Assembly: GCA_030684815.1 (NCBI GenBank)
Contig: JAUXXQ010000195.1
Span: forward strand, 1 to 64,000
Direction of reading: 5' to 3'
Origin: Methylobacter sp.
Lineage (GTDB): Bacteria > Pseudomonadota > Gammaproteobacteria > Methylococcales > Methylomonadaceae
DNA: 64,000 nt
Shown piece by piece: positions 26,911-34,958 of the stretch. The notes beneath the pieces are model-generated. The model worked only from the letters and a program-made list of their open reading frames with translations, was not told the origin of the DNA and did not search any database. Positions within the stretch are counted from its first letter, which is position 1. Each line of letters begins with the position of its first letter. The position numbers and the translations under genes were made by a program.

Positions 26911-28170
26911 ATGGCTGAGATTACTGAAGTACCTAGCCCTTTTTGCGGCATTGGCACGGATGACCTGACTATTCAGGTCGACGGGGTAGCGCTTAAAGTG
27001 GTTAAAAATGGCTGCGCGGTGAATACGCCTGCTTTTGAACAGGCGATTACCGATACCAGCCCCAGAGTTGAGGGCAAGGAAGTTAGTCTGGCGGTGGCGG
27101 TGGCGAAAGCGGCGGCGTTGTTAAAAAATACCAACCAGCCGGTGATTGGCGGTTGCGCAACCGATGTCAACGGAATGCGGGCGTTGCTGGCTTTGGCGGA
27201 TCGTAGTGGTGCGGTGGTTGATAATATGAATTTTACCAGCGCACGTAATAATTTTCTGGCGTTGCAGGATTCCGGTTGGATGACTACCACGCTGGCCGAA
27301 GTCAAAAACCGTTGCGATCTGTTGCTGGTGGTTGGCGTCGATTTGGAAGCGTCCTCGCCGCGCTTTTTTGAGCGTTATCTATGGAATGAAGAATCGATGT
27401 TTCTGGATGATACGGGTAAGCGTGAAGTTATTTATTTAGGCCAAGCGCCTTCGGGCAATGCTTCGACTTCTCCGAATGGCCAAAAAGCGTCGGTTTTTGA
27501 ATGCGCCAATGAAGACTTGCCCGAGGTGGTTGCGGTATTACGGGCATTGGTTAAAGGCAATCCGGTTCGCGTTGATTCAGTCGGTGGCATTGCAGTCGCT
27601 GACTTACAGGCAATTGCCGACAAATTACTGGCAGCAAGTTATAGCGTAGTGACCTGGGCGGCTGGCGTGTTGGCTTATAGCCATGCTGAACTGACGGTGC
27701 AGACACTTTCAGAAATGATCAAAGATATTAACAACCGCGATACCCGCAGTTCCGGTTTGCCGTTGGGCGGCAAAGAAGGCGATCAAACCGCTAACCAGGT
27801 TTGCGGTTGGACTACCGGTTATCCTGCGCGCACCCGTTTTTCCAGCGGCTATCCTGAATATGACCCATATTTGAATGATAGCAATACCTTGCTGGCTAAT
27901 GGCGAGGCTGATGCTTTGCTGTGGGTGCAGGCATTTAATACTGACGCGGTACCGCCTGCAACCAACTTGCCGACGATTGTCGTGGGTCGTTCTGGGATGG
28001 CTTTTGCCAAAGAGCCGGAGGTGTTTATTCCGGTCGGTACGCCGGGCATTGACCATGTGGGTCATACTCACCGGATGGATAGCGTGGTTGCGATACGGTT
28101 AAAAAAATTGCGCGAATCCGGCTTGCCCAGCACGGCCGACGTGCTCAATGCCATTGAACAAGCTTTGTAG
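26911..28170 (+). CDS. fhcB: Formyltransferase/hydrolase complex subunit B
   Basis: A 419-residue homologue of formylmethanofuran dehydrogenase subunit B. In methylotrophs the Fhc complex moves the formyl group from tetrahydromethanopterin to a methanofuran analogue and hydrolyses it to formate. Unlike the archaeal FwdB, bacterial FhcB is reported not to serve as a molybdopterin redox enzyme, and no CxxC iron-sulfur cluster motif is seen in this protein. Recognisable parts are PVIGGCATDVNGMRALLALA and DLLLVVGVDLEASSPRFFER. It is the first gene of the cluster, 8 bases before fhcA. Confidence 0.9.
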   Translation: MAEITEVPSPFCGIGTDDLTIQVDGVALKVVKNGCAVNTPAFEQAITDTSPRVEGKEVSLAVAVAKAAALLKNTNQPVIGGCATDVNGMRALLALADRSGAVVDNMNFTSARNNFLALQDSGWMTTTLAEVKNRCDLLLVVGVDLEASSPRFFERYLWNEESMFLDDTGKREVIYLGQAPSGNASTSPNGQKASVFECANEDLPEVVAVLRALVKGNPVRVDSVGGIAVADLQAIADKLLAASYSVVTWAAGVLAYSHAELTVQTLSEMIKDINNRDTRSSGLPLGGKEGDQTANQVCGWTTGYPARTRFSSGYPEYDPYLNDSNTLLANGEADALLWVQAFNTDAVPPATNLPTIVVGRSGMAFAKEPEVFIPVGTPGIDHVGHTHRMDSVVAIRLKKLRESGLPSTADVLNAIEQAL

Positions 28171-28178
28171 GTAGAAAT

Positions 28179-29846
28179 ATGTTGATTAAATTAACAGGCG
28201 GGGCGGTTTATGATCCTGCCAGCGGCATTGATGGCGCAAAACAGGATATTTATATTCAGCACGGGCGCATTATCGATAAGCCGACCGGCGATTTTAAAGT
28301 CGATAAAGAATACGATTTGAAAGGCAAGATAGTGATGTCCGGCGCGATTGATATGCACACGCATATCGGCGGCGGCAAAGGTAACATTGCCCGTATCTTG
28401 TTGCCGGAAGATCACCGCGCCGATCCGGTTGCGCGCACTGATATTACCCGTTCCGGCTGCGGCCATGCGATGCCGAGTACCTTTGTGACCGGCTACCGTT
28501 ATGCCGAAATGGGTTATACCGCCGGTTTTGAGCCTGCGGTATTGCCGGTTAACGCACGGCAGGCGCACATGGAAATGGCCGATATTCCCATTTTGGATAA
28601 GGGCGGTTATGTCATGCTCGGTAGCGATGATTATTTGCTGAGGATGTTGACCGCCAAAAAAGACCAGAAAGCGATTAACGATTATGTCGCGTTTACCATG
28701 CAGGCGGCTAAAGCCATCGGCGTTAAAGTGGTTAATCCCGGCGGCATTAGTGCGTTCAAATTTAACCAGCGTAAACTGGATTTGGATGAGCAAAACAGCC
28801 ATTACGGGGTGACGCCGCGTGAGATATTGCAGGTATTGGCGACTGCGGTTAAAGAGCTGGGGGTTGCCCATCCGTTGCACGTTCATGGTTGCAACTTAGG
28901 CGTGCCCGGTAACGTGGACACTACGCTGGACACAATTCAAGGCATAGGCGGCTTGCCGATGCATTTGACCCACATTCAGTTCCACAGTTACGGTACCGAA
29001 GGCGATTTTAAGTTTTCCTCGGGCGCCGCGCAAATTGCCGAGGCTATCAATAAGCACAAAAACATCACTATCGACGTCGGGCAGATTCTGTTCGGACAAA
29101 CTGTCACGGCATCCGGCGACACTATGCGTCAACATGCTAACCACAAACATGCCAGCCCGAACAAATGGGTGACCATGGATATCGAATGCGATTCCGGTTG
29201 TGGTGTAGTGCCGTTCAAATACAAAGACAAGAATTTTGTCAATGCGTTGCAATGGGCGATTGGTCTGGAAACTTTCCTGCTGGTTGATGACCCTTGGCGC
29301 ATTTTTCTGACCACCGATCATCCGAATGGCGCGCCGTTCACCAGTTATCCGCATTTGATCCGTTTGCTGATGGACAGAAGTTTTCGTAATGACATGTTGG
29401 CGACGCTTCATCCCGAAGCGCAAAAAATGACCACACTGGCATCGATTGAGCGTGAATACAGTTTGCAGGAGATTGCTATCATGACCCGCGCCGGCGCAGC
29501 CAGATTAATCGGCCTGCATGATCGTGGCGGTTTAAGTGCCGGCAACTGGGCGGACATTACTGTTTATACCGATAACGCCGACCGGCAAAAGATGTTTGAA
29601 AAGCCGGATTATGTGTTTAAAGACGGCGAACTGGTGGTGGTTGACGGCAAAGTGGTTCATACCACATGGGGTACGACCCATGTGGTTAAACCGGACTTTG
29701 ATGCGTCGGTGGAAAAAGATTTACAGCGCTATTTTGACCGCTTCCTGACCATGAAATTGGGTAACTTTACTATCAGCGATGACGAGATTACTGAAGACGG
29801 GCGCGGCAGTTTGACGGTGCATCCGTTGAAAGGGAATGTGGCGTGA
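28179..29846 (+). CDS. fhcA: Formyltransferase/hydrolase complex subunit A (formylmethanofuran hydrolase)
   Basis: A 555-residue zinc amidohydrolase homologous to formylmethanofuran dehydrogenase subunit A. The metal-binding signature GAIDMHTHIGGGKGN lies near residue 55. PLHVHGCNLGVPGN and MHLTHIQFHSYG carry further conserved His residues, and the Asp of FLTTDHPNGAPFT belongs to the site. It releases formate from formyl-methanofuran in formaldehyde oxidation. The usual neighbours fhcD and fhcC are separated from it here by about 1.2 kb of small genes. Confidence 0.92.
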   Translation: MLIKLTGGAVYDPASGIDGAKQDIYIQHGRIIDKPTGDFKVDKEYDLKGKIVMSGAIDMHTHIGGGKGNIARILLPEDHRADPVARTDITRSGCGHAMPSTFVTGYRYAEMGYTAGFEPAVLPVNARQAHMEMADIPILDKGGYVMLGSDDYLLRMLTAKKDQKAINDYVAFTMQAAKAIGVKVVNPGGISAFKFNQRKLDLDEQNSHYGVTPREILQVLATAVKELGVAHPLHVHGCNLGVPGNVDTTLDTIQGIGGLPMHLTHIQFHSYGTEGDFKFSSGAAQIAEAINKHKNITIDVGQILFGQTVTASGDTMRQHANHKHASPNKWVTMDIECDSGCGVVPFKYKDKNFVNALQWAIGLETFLLVDDPWRIFLTTDHPNGAPFTSYPHLIRLLMDRSFRNDMLATLHPEAQKMTTLASIEREYSLQEIAIMTRAGAARLIGLHDRGGLSAGNWADITVYTDNADRQKMFEKPDYVFKDGELVVVDGKVVHTTWGTTHVVKPDFDASVEKDLQRYFDRFLTMKLGNFTISDDEITEDGRGSLTVHPLKGNVA

Positions 29847-29859
29847 TAGGCGTTGAATA

Positions 29860-30156
29860 ATGACGACATTGGCTTTTGATACCTATGCGTATATTCGTAA
29901 GCTGAAAGCTTCGGGCGTAACCGAGGAGCAAGCGTGTGCGCAAGTGGAAGCATTGAGTTTGGCTTTTGAACAGTTTCAATCTGAGTTGCATTTGTCGGAG
30001 TCTGCTACCAAGCAGGATGTTCGAGAGTCTGAATTAAAGCTGGAGTTAAAAATTGCCGAAACTAAAGTCGATTTGATACGCTGGATTGTTGGTGCCGGAT
30101 TTTTACAAATGGCTTTAATTGCGGCATTGCTAATTAAGTTGAGCGCTGGAATATAG
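29860..30156 (+). CDS. DUF1640-like coiled-coil membrane protein
   Basis: A 98-residue protein. The N-terminal half (FDTYAYIRKLKASGVTEEQA) and the charged helix LKLELKIAETKVDLIRW followed by one C-terminal transmembrane segment (VGAGFLQMALIAALLIKL) match the DUF1640/CCDC90-type small proteins. Function unknown. It starts 14 bases after fhcA. It is often found near toxin-antitoxin and other accessory genes, and it begins the inserted stretch inside the fhc cluster. Confidence 0.65.
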   Translation: MTTLAFDTYAYIRKLKASGVTEEQACAQVEALSLAFEQFQSELHLSESATKQDVRESELKLELKIAETKVDLIRWIVGAGFLQMALIAALLIKLSAGI

Positions 30157-30187
30157 TGCGGTCGGCAATTAATAACAGGGTTTAGCC

Positions 30188-30409
30188 ATGCAGCAAACCA
30201 TTACTATCAATGACACCTTATTAAAAAATGCTTCGCAATGTGTCGGCGTTGATGATTTTAATGAAATAATTAACATTGCCTTGCATGAGTTAATTCAAAA
30301 TCATCAAACCGTTGATAAACGTCGTCAGCCGCCTGTATCCATTGCAGGTAAGGGAAAAATAATCGGCGATTTAATAGAGTCCTGTTTTGCCTGTGAGGAT
30401 TATGAATAG
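30188..30409 (+). CDS. VapB-type antitoxin, orphan
   Basis: A 73-residue protein with a short ribbon-helix-helix-like N-terminus (QTITINDTLLKNA) and the C-terminal pattern PPVSIAGKGKIIGDLIES common to VapB-family antitoxins whose tail fills the VapC active site. No PIN-domain vapC follows: the 74 bases to the next gene contain no long frame. It therefore looks like a remnant, or acts on a toxin elsewhere. Confidence 0.6.
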   Translation: MQQTITINDTLLKNASQCVGVDDFNEIINIALHELIQNHQTVDKRRQPPVSIAGKGKIIGDLIESCFACEDYE

Positions 30410-30483
30410 TTGAAAGAGTTTTTGATGGTAAGAATTTATTACGAATAATTGGCTGACATAAATAATACATCGGGAAAAATAAC

Positions 30484-30732
30484 ATGCCTACTACCCTTTT
30501 TGCAGAAACAGCGGCCAGTCTCTCTGAGCTAAGAAATGACCCGATTGCAACTGTTGCTGCGGGTGATGGTTTTCCGGTGGCAATTCTTGATCATGATGAA
30601 CCGGCTTTTTATTGTATCCCGGTCAAGGCTTATGAAATGCTGATGGACAAGCTGGAAGATGTTGAATTAGCTGCTATTGTTGAATCAAGAAAGTTACAGG
30701 CTGAAATCGACGTGGCTTGGGATGACCTTTAA
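30484..30732 (+). CDS. Phd/YefM-RelB-like antitoxin
   Basis: An 82-residue antitoxin. The N-terminus (AETAASLSELRNDPIATVA, then FPVAILDHDEPAFYCIP) is that of the Phd/YefM/StbD group, which binds its own promoter and neutralises a RelE/StbE-type toxin. Its stop overlaps the ATG of the broken toxin gene by 11 bases, the usual coupled order. It appears intact although the toxin is interrupted. Confidence 0.75.
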   Translation: MPTTLFAETAASLSELRNDPIATVAAGDGFPVAILDHDEPAFYCIPVKAYEMLMDKLEDVELAAIVESRKLQAEIDVAWDDL

Positions 30733-31006
30733 GCTGCGTTTTAAAGAGTAGGCGCTCCAAGAATGGCATGGTCTCGATCATACTATTCGTGAACAATTCG
30801 CTAAAAAATTACGCGCATTAAAGGACAGTCCGCGTGTTAAAAGCGCTGCTCTTAACGGCATGAAAGACTGTTATAAAATAAAACTTCGCAAGGCCGGTTA
30901 TAGGCTCGTTTATGAAGTGCGTGACCAAGAGCTGGTGATATTGGTTGTCGCCGTGGGTAAGCGAGAGCGGAATGCGGTATACAAAATGGCAGTAAAGCGG
31001 CTGTAA
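30722..31006 (+). pseudogene. RelE/StbE-type toxin broken by an amber codon
   Basis: Reading from ATG 30722 gives MTFKLRFKE, then TAG at 30749-30751, then an open frame of 84 codons to TAA at 31004. The downstream part is a good RelE/StbE toxin: TIREQFAKKLRALKDSPRV, CYKIKLRKAGYRLVYEV and LVVAVGKRERNAVYKMA. No ATG occurs after the stop until codon 49, past the start of the fold. The toxin is therefore probably inactive. A sequencing error or suppression cannot be excluded from sequence alone. Confidence 0.8.
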
Positions 31007-31058
31007 GCTAATCTACAAATTCCAGCACCAGAAAAATATTAACAATGAGCATAACAAT

Positions 31059-31955
31059 ATGATTATTAACGGTGTAACCATAGACGCGACCTTTGCCGAA
31101 GCGTTTCCGATGAAAGCGACTCGCGCTATCATCACCGCGCAAAACGAAAAATGGGCGATGATTTCGGCGCAAGCCATGACCGGTTTTGCCACGTCGGTGA
31201 TTGCCTGCGGTTGTGAAGCGGGGATTGAGCGGGTGCTTGACCCTTCCGAAACGCCGGATGGCCGTCCCGGTGTGTCCATCATGATTTTTGCGATGGGCGG
31301 CAAAGGTTTGGCGAAACAGCTGGAAACTCGGGCAGGGCAGTGTGTATTGACCTCGCCGACCTCAGCTTTGTTTGCCGGGATTGATGGCGGTACGCGTATC
31401 GCCTTGGGTAAAAATCTGCGTTATTTCGGCGACGGTTTTCAGGTGGCTAAATTGATTGACGGCAAGCGTTACTGGCGTATTCCGGTGATGGATGGCGAGT
31501 TTCTGGCTGAAGCTACCACGGGGCAGGTCGAAGCTATTGGCGGCGGCAATTTTTTGGTGTTGGCCGAGTCGCAACCGCAAGCGTTGGCGGCGTGCGAAGC
31601 GGCGATTGAAGAAATGCGCAAAATTCCCAATGTGATTATGCCATTTCCCGGCGGCGTGGTGCGTTCCGGCTCTAAAGTCGGTTCAAAATATGCCGCTTTA
31701 GGCGCGTCAACCAATGATGCTTTTTGTCCGACCTTAAAAGGCATGACCAAAACCGATCTGTCGCCGGAGATTGAATCGGTCATGGAAATCGTCATCGACG
31801 GTTTAACTAAAGAAGACATCGATAAATCTATGCGTGTCGGCATTCAGGCGGTTTGTGACTTAGGCGCAGCTAACGGCATCAAACGCATCAGTGCGGGTAA
31901 TTATGGCGGTAAACTGGGGCCGTTCCACTTTCACTTACAGGAGATTATGGCATGA
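31059..31955 (+). CDS. fhcD: Formylmethanofuran-tetrahydromethanopterin N-formyltransferase
   Basis: A 298-residue homologue of archaeal Ftr. It transfers the formyl group between tetrahydromethanopterin and the methanofuran analogue within the Fhc complex. Recognisable are MIINGVTIDATFAEAFPMKA at the N-terminus, PFPGGVVRSGSKVGSKY in the second half and FHFHLQEI at the end. It overlaps fhcC by 4 bases (ATGA), so the two are coupled. The small-gene insertion ends about 50 bases upstream, so it may need its own ribosome site or promoter. Confidence 0.92.
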   Translation: MIINGVTIDATFAEAFPMKATRAIITAQNEKWAMISAQAMTGFATSVIACGCEAGIERVLDPSETPDGRPGVSIMIFAMGGKGLAKQLETRAGQCVLTSPTSALFAGIDGGTRIALGKNLRYFGDGFQVAKLIDGKRYWRIPVMDGEFLAEATTGQVEAIGGGNFLVLAESQPQALAACEAAIEEMRKIPNVIMPFPGGVVRSGSKVGSKYAALGASTNDAFCPTLKGMTKTDLSPEIESVMEIVIDGLTKEDIDKSMRVGIQAVCDLGAANGIKRISAGNYGGKLGPFHFHLQEIMA

Positions 31956-32767
31956 GCGCGTTAACCTTTACGCTGAAACAGCGGCCCGATCAGCGCGTGG
32001 ATATGTCGCCGTTGGTTTGCCAAAAATTGGCGGGGCTGGAGTTTGCAGATATTGCCGCGATTACTTTGCAAAATGGCAAACGTAAAATTCGTGTCGATGA
32101 ATTATTTAATGTCGCCGGTTCCGATACGCAAAATATAGTGATAAAAAACAGTTTTAATAAACTCGATTTTATCGGCAAAGAACTGGATGGCGGCTGCATT
32201 ACGGTTGAAGGCGATGCCGGTGCTTATCTGGGCTTGGGCATGAAATCCGGTGAAATTGAGGTGTCGGGTGATGTCGGCCTTTATGCTGCTTGTGAAATGA
32301 AAAAGGGCTTGCTGAAAGTTAATGGTAATGCCGGGGACTTTTTGGGTGCGGCTTTGCCCGGCAACAAAATGGGTATGAAGGGCGGCACTATTCTGGTTAA
32401 AGGCAATGTCGGCGAGCGCGCTGGCGACCACATGCGGCGCGGCAATATTTTGATTGAGGGCAATGCGGGCGATTATTGCGGTTCCAGAATGACTGCTGGC
32501 ACTATTGCGGTGATGGGGCAAACCGGCCGCTATTTGGGTTTTGCGATGCGCCGGGGTACCTTGTTGTTATGGAACCAACCGCAGCCAACGGCGCGGTTTA
32601 ATGACTGTGGCGCGCACACGCTGGCGTTTTTGCCGATTTTGTTCGCCTCGTTTAAAAAGCTAAATTCCAAGTTTGCCGATAGCTCGGCGGCGTTTAACCG
32701 GGTGCAACGTTACGCCGGGGATATGTCCGAAATGGGGCGCGGCGAAGTGCTGGTTAAACTAGGCTGA
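31952..32767 (+). CDS. fhcC: Formyltransferase/hydrolase complex subunit C
   Basis: A 271-residue protein homologous to formylmethanofuran dehydrogenase subunit C and to the C-terminal beta-helix of glutamate synthase. It is built of repeating strands such as VEGDAGAYLGLGMKSGEIEV, VNGNAGDFLGAALPG and IEGNAGDYCGSRMTAG, giving a right-handed helix. It is a structural subunit of the Fhc complex. A strong terminator follows 20 bases after its stop. Confidence 0.92.
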   Translation: MSALTFTLKQRPDQRVDMSPLVCQKLAGLEFADIAAITLQNGKRKIRVDELFNVAGSDTQNIVIKNSFNKLDFIGKELDGGCITVEGDAGAYLGLGMKSGEIEVSGDVGLYAACEMKKGLLKVNGNAGDFLGAALPGNKMGMKGGTILVKGNVGERAGDHMRRGNILIEGNAGDYCGSRMTAGTIAVMGQTGRYLGFAMRRGTLLLWNQPQPTARFNDCGAHTLAFLPILFASFKKLNSKFADSSAAFNRVQRYAGDMSEMGRGEVLVKLG

Positions 32768-32786
32768 AAAAATTGTCACTGTCGCA

Positions 32787-32817
32787 TAAAAAAGCCCCGC
32801 TAAACCGGGGCTTTTTT
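32787..32817. terminator. Bidirectional terminator fhcC / fae
   Basis: AAAAAAGCCCCG, CTAAA loop, CGGGGCTTTTTT. GC-rich stem with A-run on one side and T-run on the other, between two convergent genes, so it can stop transcription both ways. Confidence 0.9.
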
Positions 32818-32822
32818 ATGGG

Positions 32823-33377
32823 CTAAATTTTTCCGTCTAAACCCATTTGGAAGTATTTGTGGGTGATTTTGTCCTGGTTTTCCAGTAGCCAGTCGATGTC
32901 CGGCGTGTTAGTCATGGCTTTGTGGATTGCCAACGCCATGGCTTTGCGGTGTATGTCGAAGAGCGCTTGATGATCCAGATTGTCATCTGTCGCAACGCTC
33001 GGGTTTAGCCAGACTGAGCAGATAATACCCAGGTCATTGGCTTTTTCTTTGGGGATGTCGCCAGCGCGCACGGCATCCAGTACGCCGTTGGCAATGGCCG
33101 CTTGTACTGTGCCCATCAAAATGTTCGTGTAACGGCTGTTGTTTACCGTTACTTTGCTGACCATCAGCGTGACCGGGCGCACCTGAATGTCGGTGTTTAA
33201 AATGGCAAAAACTTTAGAATGGCCTTTGGCTTGATTGCCGGTTAGTGTTGCCAAGGCAGTGCCGACAGGGCCGTCCAATTCGCCGATAATGATTTCAGGT
33301 TCAGCGGCAGTGCCAGTGCCAGCAGGGCCGCCGGCAACCAGTGCTTCGCCGGTGCGGAATATGATTCTTTCGCTCAT
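32823..33377 (-). CDS. Formaldehyde-activating enzyme homologue without the usual catalytic His
   Basis: A 184-residue Fae-family protein. GEALV at the N-terminus, TLMVSKVTVNNSRY and PKEKANDLGIICSVW are family segments. Fae condenses formaldehyde with tetrahydromethanopterin and uses a His located in a segment like AHIDLIIG. Here the same place reads AEPEIIIG, so the His is Glu, and about eight extra residues precede it. The C-terminus is longer than in classical Fae. It is therefore a paralogue that may be inactive, regulatory or of changed specificity. It is convergent with fhcC and divergent from the radical SAM gene. Confidence 0.8.
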   Translation of the reverse strand: MSERIIFRTGEALVAGGPAGTGTAAEPEIIIGELDGPVGTALATLTGNQAKGHSKVFAILNTDIQVRPVTLMVSKVTVNNSRYTNILMGTVQAAIANGVLDAVRAGDIPKEKANDLGIICSVWLNPSVATDDNLDHQALFDIHRKAMALAIHKAMTNTPDIDWLLENQDKITHKYFQMGLDGKI

Positions 33378-33451
33378 AAGATTAAAACTCCGAATTTTAA
33401 ATAAAGAAAACCGTAGAATAACATGATTTGGCTTATTTCTTGGCAGGGCTT

Positions 33452-34306
33452 ATGGTTTCAACATTGACAGTAAACAATCATGACCGTGATGTTGCCGGGC
33501 TAAAATATGTTTATCCGGTCATTTCCCGGCGTGCAGGGGGATTGTCTATCGGCATTAATTTTAATGTCAATAATGCCTGTAACTGGCGCTGCATTTATTG
33601 TCAAGTGCCGGATTTAACAATCGGCGCGGCGCCGGATTTGGATTTTCAGTTATTGGAAGAGGAATTAAGGTTTTTTTTAAATGATGTGCTGCATGGCGAT
33701 TTTTATCAGCGTTTTCAGGTTGATGAAGATAAAAGGATGATTAAGGATATTGCCATGTCCGGCAATGGCGAGCCGACTAGCGTAAAAGATTTTGATCGGG
33801 CTGTGGCTTTAATTGGCAAGGTGGCGACAGAGGCGGGCGTTTTGCCGCAGAGCCATTTTGTGCTGATTACCAATGGCAGTTTGTTGCATCGGCCTGGTGT
33901 CCAAAATGGACTGAAAAAGTTAAAGGAATATGGCGGTGAAGTCTGGTTTAAGTTCGATAGCGCGACCGATGAAGGCAGGGCTTTGATTAATAATGCCGGG
34001 CAAAGCTGCCGGGCTAGCGTGGATAATTTGTTGCTGGCTGCAAAGCTGTGTCCAACCAAGTTGCAGACGTGTTTGTTGGATTATGATAAGCGTGGCTTGC
34101 CAGAGCCCGAAAAACATGCGTTTCTTGAATTACTGAAGGGTATTAAAGTAAAAGCTTGTGTGTTGGAGGGGGTGATGTTGTATACGCTTGCAAGGCCATC
34201 CCTCCAGCCGGAATCCATGCGGCTGGAGAAGTTGTCTGTGGGGGAGCTGAATGCATTTGCCGATGAAATCAGGCTGTTGGGTTTCGAGGTGTGGGTAAGT
34301 GCTTAG
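33452..34306 (+). CDS. Radical SAM protein (COG0731-like)
   Basis: A 284-residue radical SAM enzyme. The cluster motif NACNWRCIYCQVPDL (CxxxCxxC) is near residue 40, followed by MSGNGEPTSVKDF, the usual GGE-like segment, and FVLITNGSLL. It looks like the archaeal-type Fe-S oxidoreductases related to TYW1. Its position beside fae and the fhc genes suggests a role in methanopterin or methanofuran cofactor synthesis, which is inference. ATG 33452 has AGGG upstream. A TTG start at 33428 would be eight residues longer. Confidence 0.7.
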   Translation: MVSTLTVNNHDRDVAGLKYVYPVISRRAGGLSIGINFNVNNACNWRCIYCQVPDLTIGAAPDLDFQLLEEELRFFLNDVLHGDFYQRFQVDEDKRMIKDIAMSGNGEPTSVKDFDRAVALIGKVATEAGVLPQSHFVLITNGSLLHRPGVQNGLKKLKEYGGEVWFKFDSATDEGRALINNAGQSCRASVDNLLLAAKLCPTKLQTCLLDYDKRGLPEPEKHAFLELLKGIKVKACVLEGVMLYTLARPSLQPESMRLEKLSVGELNAFADEIRLLGFEVWVSA

Positions 34307-34307
34307 T

Positions 34308-34559
34308 TTAGGCTTTGATGTCAAGCAGGGAACCAATGGACTCTTTATCGGCTTGAAGCAGTTTAACTGCGGCGGAGGTTTCCAGTTCGGCCTCTTTTAA
34401 GCTGAGTACAGGTTTGATGATGTCGCCCGAATTGAACTCTGAGCTGCCGACTTCATTGTTTTGCATCGGTAGTTTTGCGATGACTTGAGCCGCATCGGCG
34501 GATTTATTTTGAGTGACGTTAATTAGATTAACTGCACTGGCTGTTGGTGAAATGTTCAT
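34308..34559 (-). CDS. Small protein of unknown function, motility-protein-like
   Basis: An 83-residue protein with no signal peptide or membrane segment. The C-terminal half (SLKEAELETSAAVKLLQADK then SLLDIKA) recalls the small putative motility proteins of the YjfB type, which end in a similar amphipathic helix. There are no flagellar genes in the window, so this is only a resemblance. It is convergent with the radical SAM gene, with stops about 2 bases apart. Confidence 0.5.
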   Translation of the reverse strand: MNISPTASAVNLINVTQNKSADAAQVIAKLPMQNNEVGSSEFNSGDIIKPVLSLKEAELETSAAVKLLQADKESIGSLLDIKA

Positions 34560-34723
34560 TTCCTACCCCTTTCTAATGTGAATTGGCTTCGTCTTAATAT
34601 TACATCTATATAGGTAATATGCAAAGGTTGAAATGCTAACTTTAGGGTGAAAGTGTGGGCATCAGGGCATTTTTTTTAGCGGCAAACCGCTATATGGGTT
34701 TGTGAGTTTTTTAAATTTATTGC

Positions 34724-34753
34724 TTGTTGTATTTGCATAATTACAGATATAAT
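34724..34753 (+). promoter_or_regulatory. Sigma-70 promoter of tRNA-Leu
   Basis: TTGTTG (34724-34729), 18-base spacer, TATAAT (34748-34753), 18 bases before the tRNA 5' end. A small hairpin (34677-34692) lies upstream. Confidence 0.65.
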
Positions 34754-34771
34754 TGCAGGTTCATTCAAAGT

Positions 34772-34856
34772 GCGAATGTGGCGAAATTGGTAGACGCGCT
34801 GGTTTTAGGTACCAGTTGGTTACCCAGTGGGAGTTCGAGTCTCCCCATTCGCACCA
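34772..34856 (+). tRNA. tRNA-Leu (UAG anticodon)
   Basis: 85 bases including an encoded CCA. The acceptor stem GCGAATG pairs with CATTCGC. The long variable arm of class II tRNAs, the D-loop GAAATTGGTAGACGCG and the T-loop GTTCGAGTC are present. The anticodon loop reads TTTTAGG, anticodon TAG, reading CUA and related Leu codons. It lies just upstream of tig. Confidence 0.93.
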
Positions 34857-34958
34857 CCCAATCATGTAGCCAGTGATTAATCGCTGGCTCTTCATATCTT
34901 ATGAAGCCGTTTACCGGTATCTTAAAAAAATCTTTTTTAAATTGTGTGAGGTAAAGAA

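Noticed and set aside
30749-30751. TAG as a pyrrolysine or readthrough codon in the toxin gene
   Set aside because: No pyrrolysine gene or readthrough context is visible, and RelE toxins do not use it; a nonsense mutation is simpler.
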